DNA of 56,853 nt from an uncultured Erythrobacter sp. (GTDB lineage: Bacteria; Pseudomonadota; Alphaproteobacteria; Sphingomonadales; Sphingomonadaceae). The stretch spans positions 587,120 to 643,972 of the forward strand of contig CANKYZ010000002.1 of the NCBI GenBank assembly GCA_947488325.1, written 5' to 3'. The position numbers and the translations under genes were made by a program. Position 1 is the stretch's first letter. Each line of letters opens with the position of its first letter. Below the pieces are notes generated by a model. The model was given only the letters and a program-made list of their open reading frames with translations. It ran no database searches and was not told the DNA's origin. Shown here piece by piece: positions 35,880-45,627 of the stretch.

Positions 35880-37148
35880 TCAAAGGTCCTTTGCAAGGCG
35901 TAAGCCGGTAAATTGCCAACGCTGATGCGGGTAAAAGAAATTGCGATAGGAGGGACGCGAATGGCCGCGCACCGTAGCGCAGCTTGCGCCTTTTAGGACA
36001 AACTGACCGCTCATGAATTTGCCGTTATACTCGCCCACCGCGCCAGCCGCCTTCCGGAAACGGGGGTATGGCAAATAGGCTGAGCGCGTGAACTGCCAGC
36101 AATCGCCAAACAGGTCGCACCCACCGCGCGGCAGGGGTGGCGCTGCCTTATCAAGCTGATTGCCAGATGATGCGTCATGCGCCTGCGCGCTGCCCGCTTC
36201 ATCCTGTCCGCGCGCGATGGCTTCCCATTCAAACTCTGTTGGCAAGCGTGCATCAGCCCAAGTCGCAAAGGCATCTGCCTCATAATAAGAGATATGCGTG
36301 ACAGGTGCATCTGGGTCACGCGCCCGCCATCCAGCATGGGTGAACTGTTCCCCGCCGCGCCAATAAAGCGGTGCTTCAATCCCATGCTCTCGCACCCAGC
36401 CAAGCCCATCGGCCAGCCACAGGGAGGTGGCAGAATAACCGCCATCGGCGATAAACTCCGACCATTCGCGATTGGTGACGAGACGGTCCGCCAACGCGAA
36501 TGGTTCGATCAAAACGCGGTGGTTTGGCCCTTCATTGTCAAAGGCAAATCCTGTTCCATCATAGCCGACGCGCGCAACACCGCCGGGATGTTTGTGCCAG
36601 CTCATTGTCTGCGCGGCTTGCGACTTGGGTCGCCCACTGCGCCACATTGCAGGCCCTGTTGGGTTCTGAAACAAAGCGTGTTTGATATCGGTCAGCAGCA
36701 ATTCGGAATGTTGCTGTTCATGCGAAATGCCCAATGCGATCAGGTCACTAAACGCCGGATCATCCAGCAGTGGGGCCATCGCTGCATCGACCACGCCGCG
36801 CCACTCAAGCACGTCATCCAGCGCAGGGCGTGACAGCATCCCGCGAGCAAACCGCCCGATCCGAGCGCCTTCAGCCTCATAATAAGAATTGAACAGGAAC
36901 GGCCAATCCTCATTATACAGCCGGTAATCCGCCGCGTGTTCACGCAGTAGGAACGTCTCCCAAAACCATGTCGTATGCGCGAGGTGCCATTTGGCAGGGC
37001 TCGCATCCTCCATCGATTGGATGGTCGCATCGGCATCGGACAGCGGTGAGGCCAGCGCTTCTGTCAAAGCGCGAGTCTGACGGTATTGTTCCGTCAGGCT
37101 TTCACTCGATTCACTCTGCGTGTCTTCTTGCCGTTCGCTCTGTGGCAA
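35880..37148 (-). CDS. egtB: Ergothioneine biosynthesis protein EgtB
   Basis: The protein joins hercynine and a thiol donor through a non-haem iron centre to give a sulfoxide. The N-terminal DinB-like domain has the iron ligands in WHLAHTTWFWE and HEQQHSE; the C-terminal domain is FGE-sulfatase-like (GGCDLFGDCWQFTRSAY). I propose TTG at 37148 as start (GGGAG upstream, 422 residues), since no ATG occurs before residue 47 and the open frame reaches 37265 with an unlikely sequence. Whether cysteine or gamma-glutamylcysteine is the thiol donor cannot be told; absence of egtC nearby favours cysteine. The start position is uncertain by up to 40 codons. Confidence 0.9.
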   Translation of the reverse strand: MPQSERQEDTQSESSESLTEQYRQTRALTEALASPLSDADATIQSMEDASPAKWHLAHTTWFWETFLLREHAADYRLYNEDWPFLFNSYYEAEGARIGRFARGMLSRPALDDVLEWRGVVDAAMAPLLDDPAFSDLIALGISHEQQHSELLLTDIKHALFQNPTGPAMWRSGRPKSQAAQTMSWHKHPGGVARVGYDGTGFAFDNEGPNHRVLIEPFALADRLVTNREWSEFIADGGYSATSLWLADGLGWVREHGIEAPLYWRGGEQFTHAGWRARDPDAPVTHISYYEADAFATWADARLPTEFEWEAIARGQDEAGSAQAHDASSGNQLDKAAPPLPRGGCDLFGDCWQFTRSAYLPYPRFRKAAGAVGEYNGKFMSGQFVLKGASCATVRGHSRPSYRNFFYPHQRWQFTGLRLAKDL

Positions 37149-37283
37149 AGGGCGGCTCCCATTTCCATCAATTGTGTGATGGCAGCCATGCAGGAAGCAA
37201 TCGGTAAATAAAAGCCGTTCTGGAAATTCAGGTGCGACACATTGTCGGTTTCTTAGATCGCACAAGCCAAGCCAGTGAGGACG

Positions 37284-38426
37284 TTATGCCGCCATACGGA
37301 CCCGATTGCGGCCCGAATCCTTCGCGTCATACAGCGCCCCATCCGCGCGAGAGAATAGGGATAGAGCGGTGTCTCCAGCCTGGATGCAGGTATATCCGAC
37401 ACTGATCGTTACGGCATCAATCCGCATAACCCCACTGTCGCTGGCAATCACTTCTCGCAAGCGTTCTGTCATCGCCCGCGCCATTCCATCCGATGCGCCA
37501 GGGATTATCCACACGAATTCTTCGCCACCCACGCGCCCGACAACATCACCATTGCGCGCCTGTCCCTTGGCGAGCCGAGCGACACGCTGCAAAACCTTGT
37601 CGCCAGAAGGATGGCCATGGGCATCATTGACCCGCTTAAAGTGGTCAATATCAAACATGACAAGCGCCAATGGCATTTGAGTGACACGGGCCGTCATCAC
37701 AATCTGATCTAGCTCACGCATGACTCGGCGGCGATTGGCTAGGCCCGTCAGTGCGTCTGTTTCCGACAATTCGCGCGCATGACGAGCATCGTTGACAGCT
37801 TTGGCATGAGAGGATTCAAGCTCGCGTTCACGGTTCATTTGATCGGTGTTATCACGAATAACCGCAACGACACGGTGGACCGTTCCGTTTCTGCCCATCA
37901 AGTTGCAGGCATTAACGGAGATCGAGCGCTGGTTGCCGTCATATTCTTCAATGTCGAATTGCAAATCAAAAGGCTCGATTTCATCCGATCGTTCCTTCAC
38001 CTTGCCCACCAAATCAACATTGTAGGAATACAGCAGCGTTTCCGCATCTCCTTCCACAAAGACCTCGCTGGGATCGATATCGAACAGTCGTTTAAGCCCC
38101 TCAGACCATGCTTGTGAGCCGGTCTTTGGATCGAATTGCCAAACGCCAATACCCGCAATGGATTCTGCCATCCGAACCGTGTGCAGCAATTCTGTCATCG
38201 CAAGTGCACGGCTGCGTGCTGTTCGGGCGATGTTGCGATTCTCGCGACGCGCGGTCACCACTTTGGCAATTGCGGTCATCGCAATCAGCCCCAGCACAAC
38301 TGACGCGATGGTCAAAACATCTGCACCTGTCGATGTACTTAATGCACTGCCCGCTTCGGCCAATGCCGCATCACGGGAGCCTTGAACCTCGTTGAGGCCG
38401 GAAAGGAGTGGAACTTGCATCGTCAT
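37284..38426 (-). CDS. Membrane-anchored diguanylate cyclase with PAS domain
   Basis: I take the ATG at 38426 (380 residues); neither this nor the ATG two codons on has a strong ribosome binding site. A hydrophobic segment at about residues 38-55 anchors the protein. A PAS-like sensor (IGVWQFDPKTGSQAWSEGLK region, about 90-195) and a coiled stretch (QMNRERELESSHAKAVNDAR) follow. The C-terminal GGDEF domain has DALTGLANRR, FDIDHFKRVNDAHGH and the active-site GGEEF. The GGEEF form is active in known cyclases, so it should make c-di-GMP. No RxxD inhibitory site is evident just upstream of GGEEF. Confidence 0.92.
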   Translation of the reverse strand: MTMQVPLLSGLNEVQGSRDAALAEAGSALSTSTGADVLTIASVVLGLIAMTAIAKVVTARRENRNIARTARSRALAMTELLHTVRMAESIAGIGVWQFDPKTGSQAWSEGLKRLFDIDPSEVFVEGDAETLLYSYNVDLVGKVKERSDEIEPFDLQFDIEEYDGNQRSISVNACNLMGRNGTVHRVVAVIRDNTDQMNRERELESSHAKAVNDARHARELSETDALTGLANRRRVMRELDQIVMTARVTQMPLALVMFDIDHFKRVNDAHGHPSGDKVLQRVARLAKGQARNGDVVGRVGGEEFVWIIPGASDGMARAMTERLREVIASDSGVMRIDAVTISVGYTCIQAGDTALSLFSRADGALYDAKDSGRNRVRMAA

Positions 38427-38507
38427 GTTTGGATTTGCAGATAAATGCAAAACCGTATGCGATGGCCGGACAACGCCCCCCGGGTGAATACCTAAGTTCG
38501 ACCGTGC

Positions 38508-39884
38508 CTAGGCGGCATCGGCAGCCCGTTGTTCATTCACTTCGGTATTGAGCATTTCGGCCAAGGCAAAAGCGAGTTCAAGCGATTGTTCGGCATTAAG
38601 GCGTGGATCGCAATGCGTGTGATAGCGATCACCAAGCCGTTCTTCCGTAATCGCAACTGCACCGCCCACGCATTCGGTCACATCCTGTCCGGTCATCTCA
38701 ATATGGATGCCACCGGGATGCGTGCCTTCCGCGCGATGAACGTCAAAGAAACCGCGTGTTTCGGTAAGAATGCGGTCAAACGGTCGTGTCTTAAAACCAG
38801 TATCCGATTTAACGACATTGCCGTGCATCGGATCGCAGCTCCACACGACAGGATGCCCTTCGCGTTTTACTGCACGAACCAGTTTAGGCAGGCTTTCTTC
38901 GACCTTATCATGACCGAACCGGCTAATGAGTGTAATCCGCCCCGCCTCGCGTGCCGGGTTAAGGATATCGAGCAATTCGAGCAGCGCATCAGGCTCAAGG
39001 CTCGGTCCGCATTTCATGCCAAGCGGGTTGCCGATGCCGCGCGCAAATTCGATATGTGCGCTGCCAGGGAAGCGTGTTCTGTCACCGATCCACAACATGT
39101 GTGCACTGGTCGCATACCAGTCACCAGTCAGTGAATCCTGCCGAGTCAACGCCTGCTCATAGGGCAGAAGCAACCCTTCATGGCTGGTGTAGAAACTGGT
39201 GCCTTGCAATTGCGGCACAGTCGCTGGGTCAATTCCACAAGCTTCCATGAAATCAAGCGACTCACCAATCCGATCGGCGGTCTCAGCGAATTTTTCTGTC
39301 CACGGCGTGCGGCCCATGAAATCGAGCGTCCACTGATGGACCTGACGCAAATTTGCATAACCGCCGCCAGCAAAGGCACGCAACAGGTTCAATGTTGACG
39401 CTGCCTGCGAATAGGCGCGAACCATGCGGCCGGGATCATTGCGCCGCTGCACTGGATCAAAATCAATGCCGTTAATGTTATCGCCCAAGTAACTTGGCAA
39501 AGTGACGTCACCGATAGTCTCTGTCGGGGAACTGCGCGGCTTTGCAAACTGCCCTGCCATCCGGCCAACCTTCACTACAGGCCGCTTGCTGGCAAAAGTC
39601 ATAACGACCGCCATTTGCAGCAACACGCGGAATGTATCGCGGATATTGTTAGGGTGGAATTCAGCGAAACTTTCAGCGCAATCTCCGCCCTGCAACAAGA
39701 AGGCATGGCCGTTCGCAACGTCAGCCAAATCGGATTTCAGCGCTCGCGCTTCACCGGCGAACACCAACGGTGGATAGTTCTCCAGCGTCGATTCCGCCCC
39801 CGCCAATTCGGCAGCGTCCTCATAATGCGGCAGGTGCCGTGCTTCGTGTTCTTTCCAGCTTGCGGGATTCCAGTTCTGGGCCAC
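38508..39884 (-). CDS. aroG: Class II 3-deoxy-7-phosphoheptulonate synthase
   Basis: The 458-residue enzyme condenses phosphoenolpyruvate and erythrose 4-phosphate in the first step of the shikimate pathway. It is of the plant/actinobacterial class II, shown by [14 protein letters not shown] (about 63-76), [14 protein letters not shown] (about 106-119), [17 protein letters not shown] [18 protein letters not shown] (about 226-243) and [11 protein letters not shown] (about 333-343). The metal ligands Cys (GDCAES), His and Glu are at the expected spots. The frame starts with GTG at 39884. No mutase partner or trp genes lie nearby. Gene symbol follows actinobacterial usage. Confidence 0.95.
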   Translation of the reverse strand: MAQNWNPASWKEHEARHLPHYEDAAELAGAESTLENYPPLVFAGEARALKSDLADVANGHAFLLQGGDCAESFAEFHPNNIRDTFRVLLQMAVVMTFASKRPVVKVGRMAGQFAKPRSSPTETIGDVTLPSYLGDNINGIDFDPVQRRNDPGRMVRAYSQAASTLNLLRAFAGGGYANLRQVHQWTLDFMGRTPWTEKFAETADRIGESLDFMEACGIDPATVPQLQGTSFYTSHEGLLLPYEQALTRQDSLTGDWYATSAHMLWIGDRTRFPGSAHIEFARGIGNPLGMKCGPSLEPDALLELLDILNPAREAGRITLISRFGHDKVEESLPKLVRAVKREGHPVVWSCDPMHGNVVKSDTGFKTRPFDRILTETRGFFDVHRAEGTHPGGIHIEMTGQDVTECVGGAVAITEERLGDRYHTHCDPRLNAEQSLELAFALAEMLNTEVNEQRAADAA

Positions 39885-40013
39885 GGTACGTTTCTCTTTT
39901 CAAAAATTCTTGCGGCGCGCAGCTAGGCACGCCTGTTCTATGTGTAAAGCCGGTTGGGCTTGCATAACAACTTTATTTCACGCGCACTCTTATCGGAGCA
40001 CTCGATTACACAT

Positions 40014-43000
40014 TCATCGTCCGGTTACCGGCGGCACTGGTCTTACCAAAGGCGTAATCGAACCAGCTGGCCTCTCGGACAATTCCGCCACTTCGGCCAA
40101 CTCCTGTCCTTCAGGGATAACTGCCAGTCTGAGTGGCGTCTGCTGCCCAAAATATCGATCTGCCAGGAATTGCATAATTTGCGGGGTGGTTTGCGAATAG
40201 TCCGACAGCAGTGACCGCAGTAAGCTCACACGCTGCGGATCATAGCTGGCACCTTCCAGGTTATAGAGCCAGAATTGATTGCCAGTCGAAGCACGACGGA
40301 CCCGCTGACTGAGCGGTTCAGTCACACGGTTGATTTCATCGGCGGTTGGTGGATTGGCCGCCAGGTCACGCGAAATGCGCGCTCCTTCGGCAAAGAAGAT
40401 CGGCACAAAGTCTGGCGTCAACTGCGCCAGCGCGACGATCCGTCCACCGGTTGGAATATCGGTCGGCCAGTCGGAAAATACCTGCGGCGAATAACTAGCA
40501 CCGGCACGCTCACGCAGAGCTTCCAACAATCGATTGTTGAAAATCTGCGTGAGGATTTCGAGTTGGCGGGATTCGCGGATCGAAGCCATTCCGCCTCCGC
40601 TAGGCCATGCGATTACCGCTGCTGCCTGATTGGCATCGCCCCGATGTGTCAGCACTGTCGGTTCATCAGTGGTGGCCGGGAATGTTGGCAAACGCGCAGC
40701 CACGTCGGGTGCAATCGGCGCCCTTTCAGGCAAGGCGCCAAAGGTCTCAGTCAATTTTTCAACAATGGCATCGCGGTCAAATTCACCAAAGATCAACACT
40801 TCGATCGGACCTTCGCCAAGCAGCGGCTCCCACACTTCACGGAAACGCTCCGGCGTAACGCTTTCAAGAGCTTCGGGAGTGGGTGTTGCAAAGCGTGGAT
40901 CGCTGTCAGTGGCAATAAACTCAAGATCACGGTTGAGCACTGCCCCCGGACTGGTCGAATAAGTATTGTAGGCCAGCTCCGCAGCAGCCGTTGCTCGGAT
41001 TACAGGGTCTGCATCCCAGCGCGGCCTGCCCAGTTTGGCGGCAAACAGATAAAGCTGATCAGCTACATCGCTCGACCGGCTCTGCGCGGTGAAAGTGAAG
41101 ACGGCATCGTCGATCCCAAAATCAAACCCAAGCCTGCGACCAGTGGACAGCCGATCGAGTTCATTTTGCCCAAGTTCACCGATGCCTGACCCAACCAGCG
41201 CTCTCTGGCCAATCGAGGCGTAAACTGCGCTCTCTTCGTCAAATGCACGGTAGCCCGCACCGAACCGAACACGAACGGTAACGCGGCCGGGTTCTGCATC
41301 ATTGGCCCACAATAGAGCACGAACACCATTGCTTAAAACCACCTGTTCAACCTCAAGAATGCCCAGCGGGCCCTGTTCAGAGATTGTGCCCGGTACGCCG
41401 ACGGGCGGGAGATCGTCGAAAGATAGGTTCTGTGCTGCCAGTCGCGCGGTGTCGTCGACTGTGACTGCGGTCGCCAGAGCCAGTTGAAGCGCAGCTTCAT
41501 CCGCCTCGCCAATCGACGGCGTCACGTAAACTGAACGAAGAACATCGCCGTTAAACAACGCACGGGTGCGCACGCTAACTTCGTCAGGTGTCAGGCGATC
41601 TTGCATTCCTTCCCACACATCCAAAACGACCCGCGGGCTCGCGACGGTTTCGCGGATATCGACTGCATTGACGACGTTGTTGGCGAGATCACGTCCAGCC
41701 TGAACGCGTGCCTGCTCCACTGAACTGGCAAAAGCCACTTGGAATTCCGCAGCTTCTCGGTCGATCTCTTCTTGGGTTGGTGGGTTTGTGATGGCATCCG
41801 CAATTACCCCGCGCACATCGGCAAGCGCAGCCTGCCAGTCATCTGTCAGCGGAGCAAAGGTTACAAATGTCGCGTCGGTCGAACGAGAAACATCGTCCTG
41901 CCCAACTTGTGCATAAAGAAAAGAACCTCCGCCACGCGCTCGTGTTTCCAGGCGGCGATTGATGATTGACTGAGACAGTGAGTCGAGCAGGAGACCTTCA
42001 TTATAGACGATTGTGTCATCGACTTTGCGCCAAGGGCGCATAATCGCATAAGTCAGGCTGCGCGGCAGGTCGGGTTCAACTGCGACGCCAAGCGATCCGA
42101 TTGCCAATCCGCTGCCAGCGGCTATCTCTGCGCCATCCGGCGCAACGGGATCGCCGAAGTCGGGTGCAACGCCGGGCTCGCCTTGCCCTTCCCATTCGCC
42201 AAACCACTGTTCAACCAATCCTGCCAGCACAATTGGATCTGCATCGCCAGCGACCACAATCACCGTGTTTTCAGGGCGATACCAACGGCGATAGAACGCA
42301 TCCACCGCTTCACCAGTTGCGCCCTCTAGTGTCTCAACCGTTCCGATTGGATTACGCGTTGCGAGCCGCTGTCCGGCAAAGAATGTACGCCGGGTCAGGT
42401 CACTGACACGCTGCGACGCCCCACCCCGTTCCCGCTTTTCGGCAAGCACAATCGGACGTTCCGCATCGACATTCTCATCGCTGAGAACCGGCTCCTGAAT
42501 CATACCGGAAAGCAGACGAAAACTCTCATACAGCTTGACATCGTCAATATCGGGGATGTCGAGTTTATAGGCTGTGTGAGTTGGGCTGGTTTCGGCATTG
42601 GCATCGCTGCCAAAAGTCGCGCCCAAACGCTGCCACGCGGCGATCGCTTCTGCCTGGCCAAGATACCTGCTTTCGCGAAACAGCAAGTGTTCCAAAAGAT
42701 GAGCAAAGCCCTGTTCCGAATCTTCTTCGTGCAAAGACCCAGCATCAATTCGCACGCGAATCGACATCTGGCGCGGCGGCACACCATTACGGCGCACGGC
42801 ATAGCGCAGGCCATTGTCCATCTTGCCAAACAGCCATTCGTCATCAACCGGGACATTGCTGCCCTCGTAAAGCCACGGTGTTTCTCCGTCAGTCTGCAGA
42901 GCACGCGGCTCTGGCACTTCGGGAGTGGCCGCGATTTGGCTGGGCGCTTCTTGCGCAAAAGCAGGAAGAACCAACGCAGCAGGAGCAGCGATAAAGGAGA

Positions 43001-43031
43001 GGGCAGCAATCGCCCGGACTATGACGTTCAT
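40014..43031 (-). CDS. M16 family zinc metallopeptidase, secreted, two-lobed
   Basis: The ATG at 43031 opens a signal peptide (MNVIVRAIAALSFIAAPAAL, cleavage after PAFA) and gives 1005 residues. The first M16 domain carries the inverted zinc site HLLEH (residues 111-115), followed by a third ligand Glu in the YxxE-type stretch further on. A second and further M16-like domains follow (residues about 230-420, 530-700 and 720-930), making a pitrilysin-like clam shell with one active site. It is probably periplasmic and degrades peptides or unfolded envelope proteins. The gene is single in its transcript. It is divergent from nfuA. Confidence 0.93.
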   Translation of the reverse strand: MNVIVRAIAALSFIAAPAALVLPAFAQEAPSQIAATPEVPEPRALQTDGETPWLYEGSNVPVDDEWLFGKMDNGLRYAVRRNGVPPRQMSIRVRIDAGSLHEEDSEQGFAHLLEHLLFRESRYLGQAEAIAAWQRLGATFGSDANAETSPTHTAYKLDIPDIDDVKLYESFRLLSGMIQEPVLSDENVDAERPIVLAEKRERGGASQRVSDLTRRTFFAGQRLATRNPIGTVETLEGATGEAVDAFYRRWYRPENTVIVVAGDADPIVLAGLVEQWFGEWEGQGEPGVAPDFGDPVAPDGAEIAAGSGLAIGSLGVAVEPDLPRSLTYAIMRPWRKVDDTIVYNEGLLLDSLSQSIINRRLETRARGGGSFLYAQVGQDDVSRSTDATFVTFAPLTDDWQAALADVRGVIADAITNPPTQEEIDREAAEFQVAFASSVEQARVQAGRDLANNVVNAVDIRETVASPRVVLDVWEGMQDRLTPDEVSVRTRALFNGDVLRSVYVTPSIGEADEAALQLALATAVTVDDTARLAAQNLSFDDLPPVGVPGTISEQGPLGILEVEQVVLSNGVRALLWANDAEPGRVTVRVRFGAGYRAFDEESAVYASIGQRALVGSGIGELGQNELDRLSTGRRLGFDFGIDDAVFTFTAQSRSSDVADQLYLFAAKLGRPRWDADPVIRATAAAELAYNTYSTSPGAVLNRDLEFIATDSDPRFATPTPEALESVTPERFREVWEPLLGEGPIEVLIFGEFDRDAIVEKLTETFGALPERAPIAPDVAARLPTFPATTDEPTVLTHRGDANQAAAVIAWPSGGGMASIRESRQLEILTQIFNNRLLEALRERAGASYSPQVFSDWPTDIPTGGRIVALAQLTPDFVPIFFAEGARISRDLAANPPTADEINRVTEPLSQRVRRASTGNQFWLYNLEGASYDPQRVSLLRSLLSDYSQTTPQIMQFLADRYFGQQTPLRLAVIPEGQELAEVAELSERPAGSITPLVRPVPPVTGR

Positions 43032-43153
43032 GAACCCCTTATAGGCTCGCTGGCCATGAAGGACTAGTGAATGTGTCCTATCAAGTCTCAAACCTTGCCT
43101 TGGCTAGCATTTGTATGCTTGTCCACCGCTGCACGGCTTCCTATCTAGAGGGC

Positions 43154-43735
43154 ATGTTTATAGAAACAGAAACGACACCAAACCCGTCCAGCCTCAAATT
43201 CCTGCCTGGGCGCCCTGTCATGGTATCGGGAACACGCGAATTTGCGTCACCCGAAGCGGCAGAAGCAAGCCCGCTGGCTGAGGCAATTTTTGATACAGGC
43301 GAGACCGTCAATGTCTTCTTTGGTGGGGACTTTATCACCGTCACCGCCGCTCCCGGCGCGGACTGGGGTTCTTTAAAATCGCAAGTTGTGACCATCCTAC
43401 TCGACCATTTCATTTCCGAAGCCCCCCTGTTTGCCGGCGGCCGCGCGGATGGAATTAACGTCCCTGATGATGACATGGAATTGGTGGTCGAAGATCGCAC
43501 GGAAGATTCTGAGATTATCGCTTCGATCAACGAATTGCTAGAAACCCGGGTTCGCCCGGCGGTCGCTGGTGATGGCGGCGATATCGCCTATCGCGGCTTT
43601 AGCGAAGGTGTCGTTTATCTCACCTTGCAAGGCGCATGTGTTGGGTGCCCATCAAGCACGGCTACGCTAAAACAAGGTATTGAAAGCCTGCTGAAACACT
43701 ATGTCCCGGAAGTGGTCGAAGTCAGAGCGGCCTGA
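43154..43735 (+). CDS. nfuA: NfuA-like iron-sulfur cluster carrier
   Basis: The ATG at 43154, with AGAGGG upstream, gives 193 residues; the longer open frame to 43067 is not needed. An N-terminal Nfu_N domain (FIETETTPNPSSLKFLPG, about 2-19) is followed by a NifU-like C-terminal domain with the cluster ligands in GACVGCPSST (CxxC, about 163-166). Such proteins carry 4Fe-4S clusters to targets such as aconitase or lipoyl synthase. The Nfu_N plus Nfu layout is that of the alphaproteobacterial and mitochondrial Nfu1. It starts the block nfuA-tsaB-rimI-mucR. Confidence 0.94.
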   Translation: MFIETETTPNPSSLKFLPGRPVMVSGTREFASPEAAEASPLAEAIFDTGETVNVFFGGDFITVTAAPGADWGSLKSQVVTILLDHFISEAPLFAGGRADGINVPDDDMELVVEDRTEDSEIIASINELLETRVRPAVAGDGGDIAYRGFSEGVVYLTLQGACVGCPSSTATLKQGIESLLKHYVPEVVEVRAA

Positions 43736-43787
43736 TTTGCATTAAGTCTGACTTGCGAAGCAGCGAAGCCTGAGGCATCGCGCTGTC

Positions 43788-44405
43788 ATGCGGGTGCTTG
43801 CCATAGAAACTGCCAGCGAAGCGTGCTCTGTTGCGCTTTTCGAAGACGACACACTTGTCGCACATGACCACCGTGTTCTGGGGCGCGGCCATGCAGAACG
43901 CTTGGTGCCAATGATCGCGGACTTACCGAATAATGGACGCGCGGACCGGATCCTCGTTTCTTTAGGACCGGGAAGTTTCACAGGTGTCCGAATTGGGATT
44001 GCTACTGCACGGGCATTAGGCTTCGCATGGGGCGCCGAAGTATTGGGTTACCCAACCCTCGCCCTAGTCGCGGCGCGCGCAGGGCAACCAGAACCTCGCA
44101 ACGTAACTGTCTGCATGAATGGTGGCCATGGCGAATGGTTCATCCAGAACTTTCTCAACTGTAAAGCGCAAGATGAACACCACTCACTTCCTCCCGAACA
44201 GGCTAAATATGCCTGCAAACACGATCTAATCGTCGGCAATCGAGCAAATGAACTGGCCGAATTGTTTGAAGGAGATGCTAATAAACAGACACTGGATCTT
44301 TTGCCTGATGCCAGCAATGTCAGTTTGCTGTATGATAGTTGTTTTACCACCAACCTTTCCCCACTCTATGGACGCGCGCCAGACGCGACACCTCAGTCGG
44401 TTTAG
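43788..44405 (+). CDS. tsaB: tRNA threonylcarbamoyl-adenosine synthesis protein TsaB
   Basis: The 205-residue protein has the ASKHA N-terminal signature VLAIETASEACSVALFED (about 3-20) and the TsaB region LVSLGPGSFTGVRIGIATAR (about 57-76). TsaB forms a dimer with TsaD and, with TsaE, makes the t6A37 modification of ANN-decoding tRNAs. TsaB itself lacks catalytic metal ligands. The 3' half of the protein is more variable, as is usual. It is 52 bp after nfuA and five bases ahead of rimI, a common pairing. Confidence 0.9.
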   Translation: MRVLAIETASEACSVALFEDDTLVAHDHRVLGRGHAERLVPMIADLPNNGRADRILVSLGPGSFTGVRIGIATARALGFAWGAEVLGYPTLALVAARAGQPEPRNVTVCMNGGHGEWFIQNFLNCKAQDEHHSLPPEQAKYACKHDLIVGNRANELAELFEGDANKQTLDLLPDASNVSLLYDSCFTTNLSPLYGRAPDATPQSV

Positions 44406-44410
44406 CCTTC

Positions 44411-44893
44411 ATGACCACCTGCCCCCACCTTGTTGACCGGATAATGCAAGTGATGAACGCCGCTTTCGACCCTGCTTTTGGCGAAGCATGGAATAGTCGG
44501 CAGGTTAGCGATGCCCTTGCGATGCCAAACACCCATGCAATCGTCATGGATTCAGACGGGAACGAAATCAAAGGCCCGCCGCTCGACTCTGTCCCCTGCG
44601 AAACGGCTGGATTCGTTCTTACACGTCATGGTGCCGATGAAGAGGAACTGTTATTGATTGCGGTAACGCCCAGTTGCCGGGGCCGCGGGCTTGGCCAAGC
44701 CCTTATCAAGAAGCTTTTTCAGCAAGCCAATGCCCGCGGAGTGGCGCGCATCTTTCTTGAGATGCGACGCGGGAATCCAGCGATCCATTTGTATAGAAGA
44801 TCAGGCTTCGAACCGATTGGTGAAAGAATCAACTATTACCGATTGGCAAGTGGCGGAAAAGCTGACGCTATTACTTTCGCTCGAAAAATTTAG
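44411..44893 (+). CDS. rimI: Ribosomal-protein-alanine N-acetyltransferase RimI-like
   Basis: The ATG at 44411 gives 160 residues. The GNAT acetyl-CoA loop is VTPSCRGRGLGQALI (about 85-99, RGRGLG), and the end IFLEMRRGNPAIHLYRRSGF (about 115-134) is the classical RimI motif with NPAIxLYRxxGF. RimI acetylates the N-terminus of ribosomal protein S18. It lies five bases after tsaB, as in many bacteria, so the context supports RimI over another GNAT. The acceptor-binding N-terminal part is less conserved. Confidence 0.9.
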   Translation: MTTCPHLVDRIMQVMNAAFDPAFGEAWNSRQVSDALAMPNTHAIVMDSDGNEIKGPPLDSVPCETAGFVLTRHGADEEELLLIAVTPSCRGRGLGQALIKKLFQQANARGVARIFLEMRRGNPAIHLYRRSGFEPIGERINYYRLASGGKADAITFARKI

Positions 44894-45033
44894 TTCTCGA
44901 CTTGTTTAATATTTTCACCAATACATGATAAAAAATAGCGTATAAGAACCGCTCCTGCTTGCCATTTTAAGATTTTTCAGCCATGCGGCATCAATCGGAA
45001 AAATCCGAACTTAGAATGAGGAACTCTATTGCT

Positions 45034-45471
45034 ATGCAAGACTTGGAAATCGAGATGAAAGAAACACTCATCACACTCACCAGCGACATCGTCGCTGCGC
45101 ACCTTAGCCATAATAGCGTGTCAGTTGATTCAGTCCCTGAATTGATCACTAGTGTCTATGGCGCTCTCTCTGCCCTCGGCGAAGAAGCTGAACCAGAAGA
45201 GGTTCGGCCGGAACCAGCTGTATCAATTCGTGCATCGATAAAGCCTGACTATATTGTCTGCCTAGAAGACGGCAAGAAGTTGAAGATGTTGAAACGCTAT
45301 CTCCGCACCAACTTTGACATGACACCCGAAGAATACCGCGCCCGCTGGAATCTGCCGTCAGATTACCCGATGGTTGCTCCTAACTATGCAGAAAAACGCC
45401 GCGATCTTGCCAAGAAAATTGGCTTGGGCCGCAAGCCAGGCACAGGACGCGGGCGTCGTAAGGCGAAATAA
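45034..45471 (+). CDS. mucR: MucR/Ros-family transcriptional regulator with degenerate zinc finger
   Basis: I choose the ATG at 45034 (145 residues); earlier ATGs at 45016 and 44983 are also possible. The core is IVCLEDGKKLKMLKRYLRTN then FDMTPEEYRARWNLPSDYPM, the Ros/MucR DNA-binding fold, with VAPNYAEKRRDLAKKIGLGR after it and a basic tail GTGRGRRKAK. In Ros the zinc ligands are Cys-x2-Cys and two His. Here only the second Cys (76) remains: the first position is Tyr73 and the His positions are Tyr89 and Asn93. Some rhizobial homologues fold without zinc, so function is likely kept. MucR proteins repress genes for surface polysaccharide, motility and cell cycle by binding AT-rich DNA. An intrinsic terminator follows. 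Confidence 0.9.
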   Translation: MQDLEIEMKETLITLTSDIVAAHLSHNSVSVDSVPELITSVYGALSALGEEAEPEEVRPEPAVSIRASIKPDYIVCLEDGKKLKMLKRYLRTNFDMTPEEYRARWNLPSDYPMVAPNYAEKRRDLAKKIGLGRKPGTGRGRRKAK

Positions 45472-45496
45472 TCGCCGACCAAAATTCGGCCAACTG

Positions 45497-45532
45497 GCGC
45501 CCCTAACTGCAAACGCAGCTGGGGGCGCTTAT
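45497..45532 (+). terminator. Intrinsic terminator after mucR
   Basis: GCGCCCC (45497-45503) pairs with GGGGCGC (45522-45528), and inside it CTGC (45507-45510) pairs with GCAG (45515-45518), followed by TTATT. It closes the nfuA-tsaB-rimI-mucR unit before fur. Confidence 0.8.
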
Positions 45533-45627
45533 TCCCGCAGCCTTGAGCAATTCGCCCGGTCTAGGTAAGGAGGGCAAACGGCTTACTTTTCAGGTAAGGC
45601 TGATGTCTTTTGCAGGGAAGTGATCGC

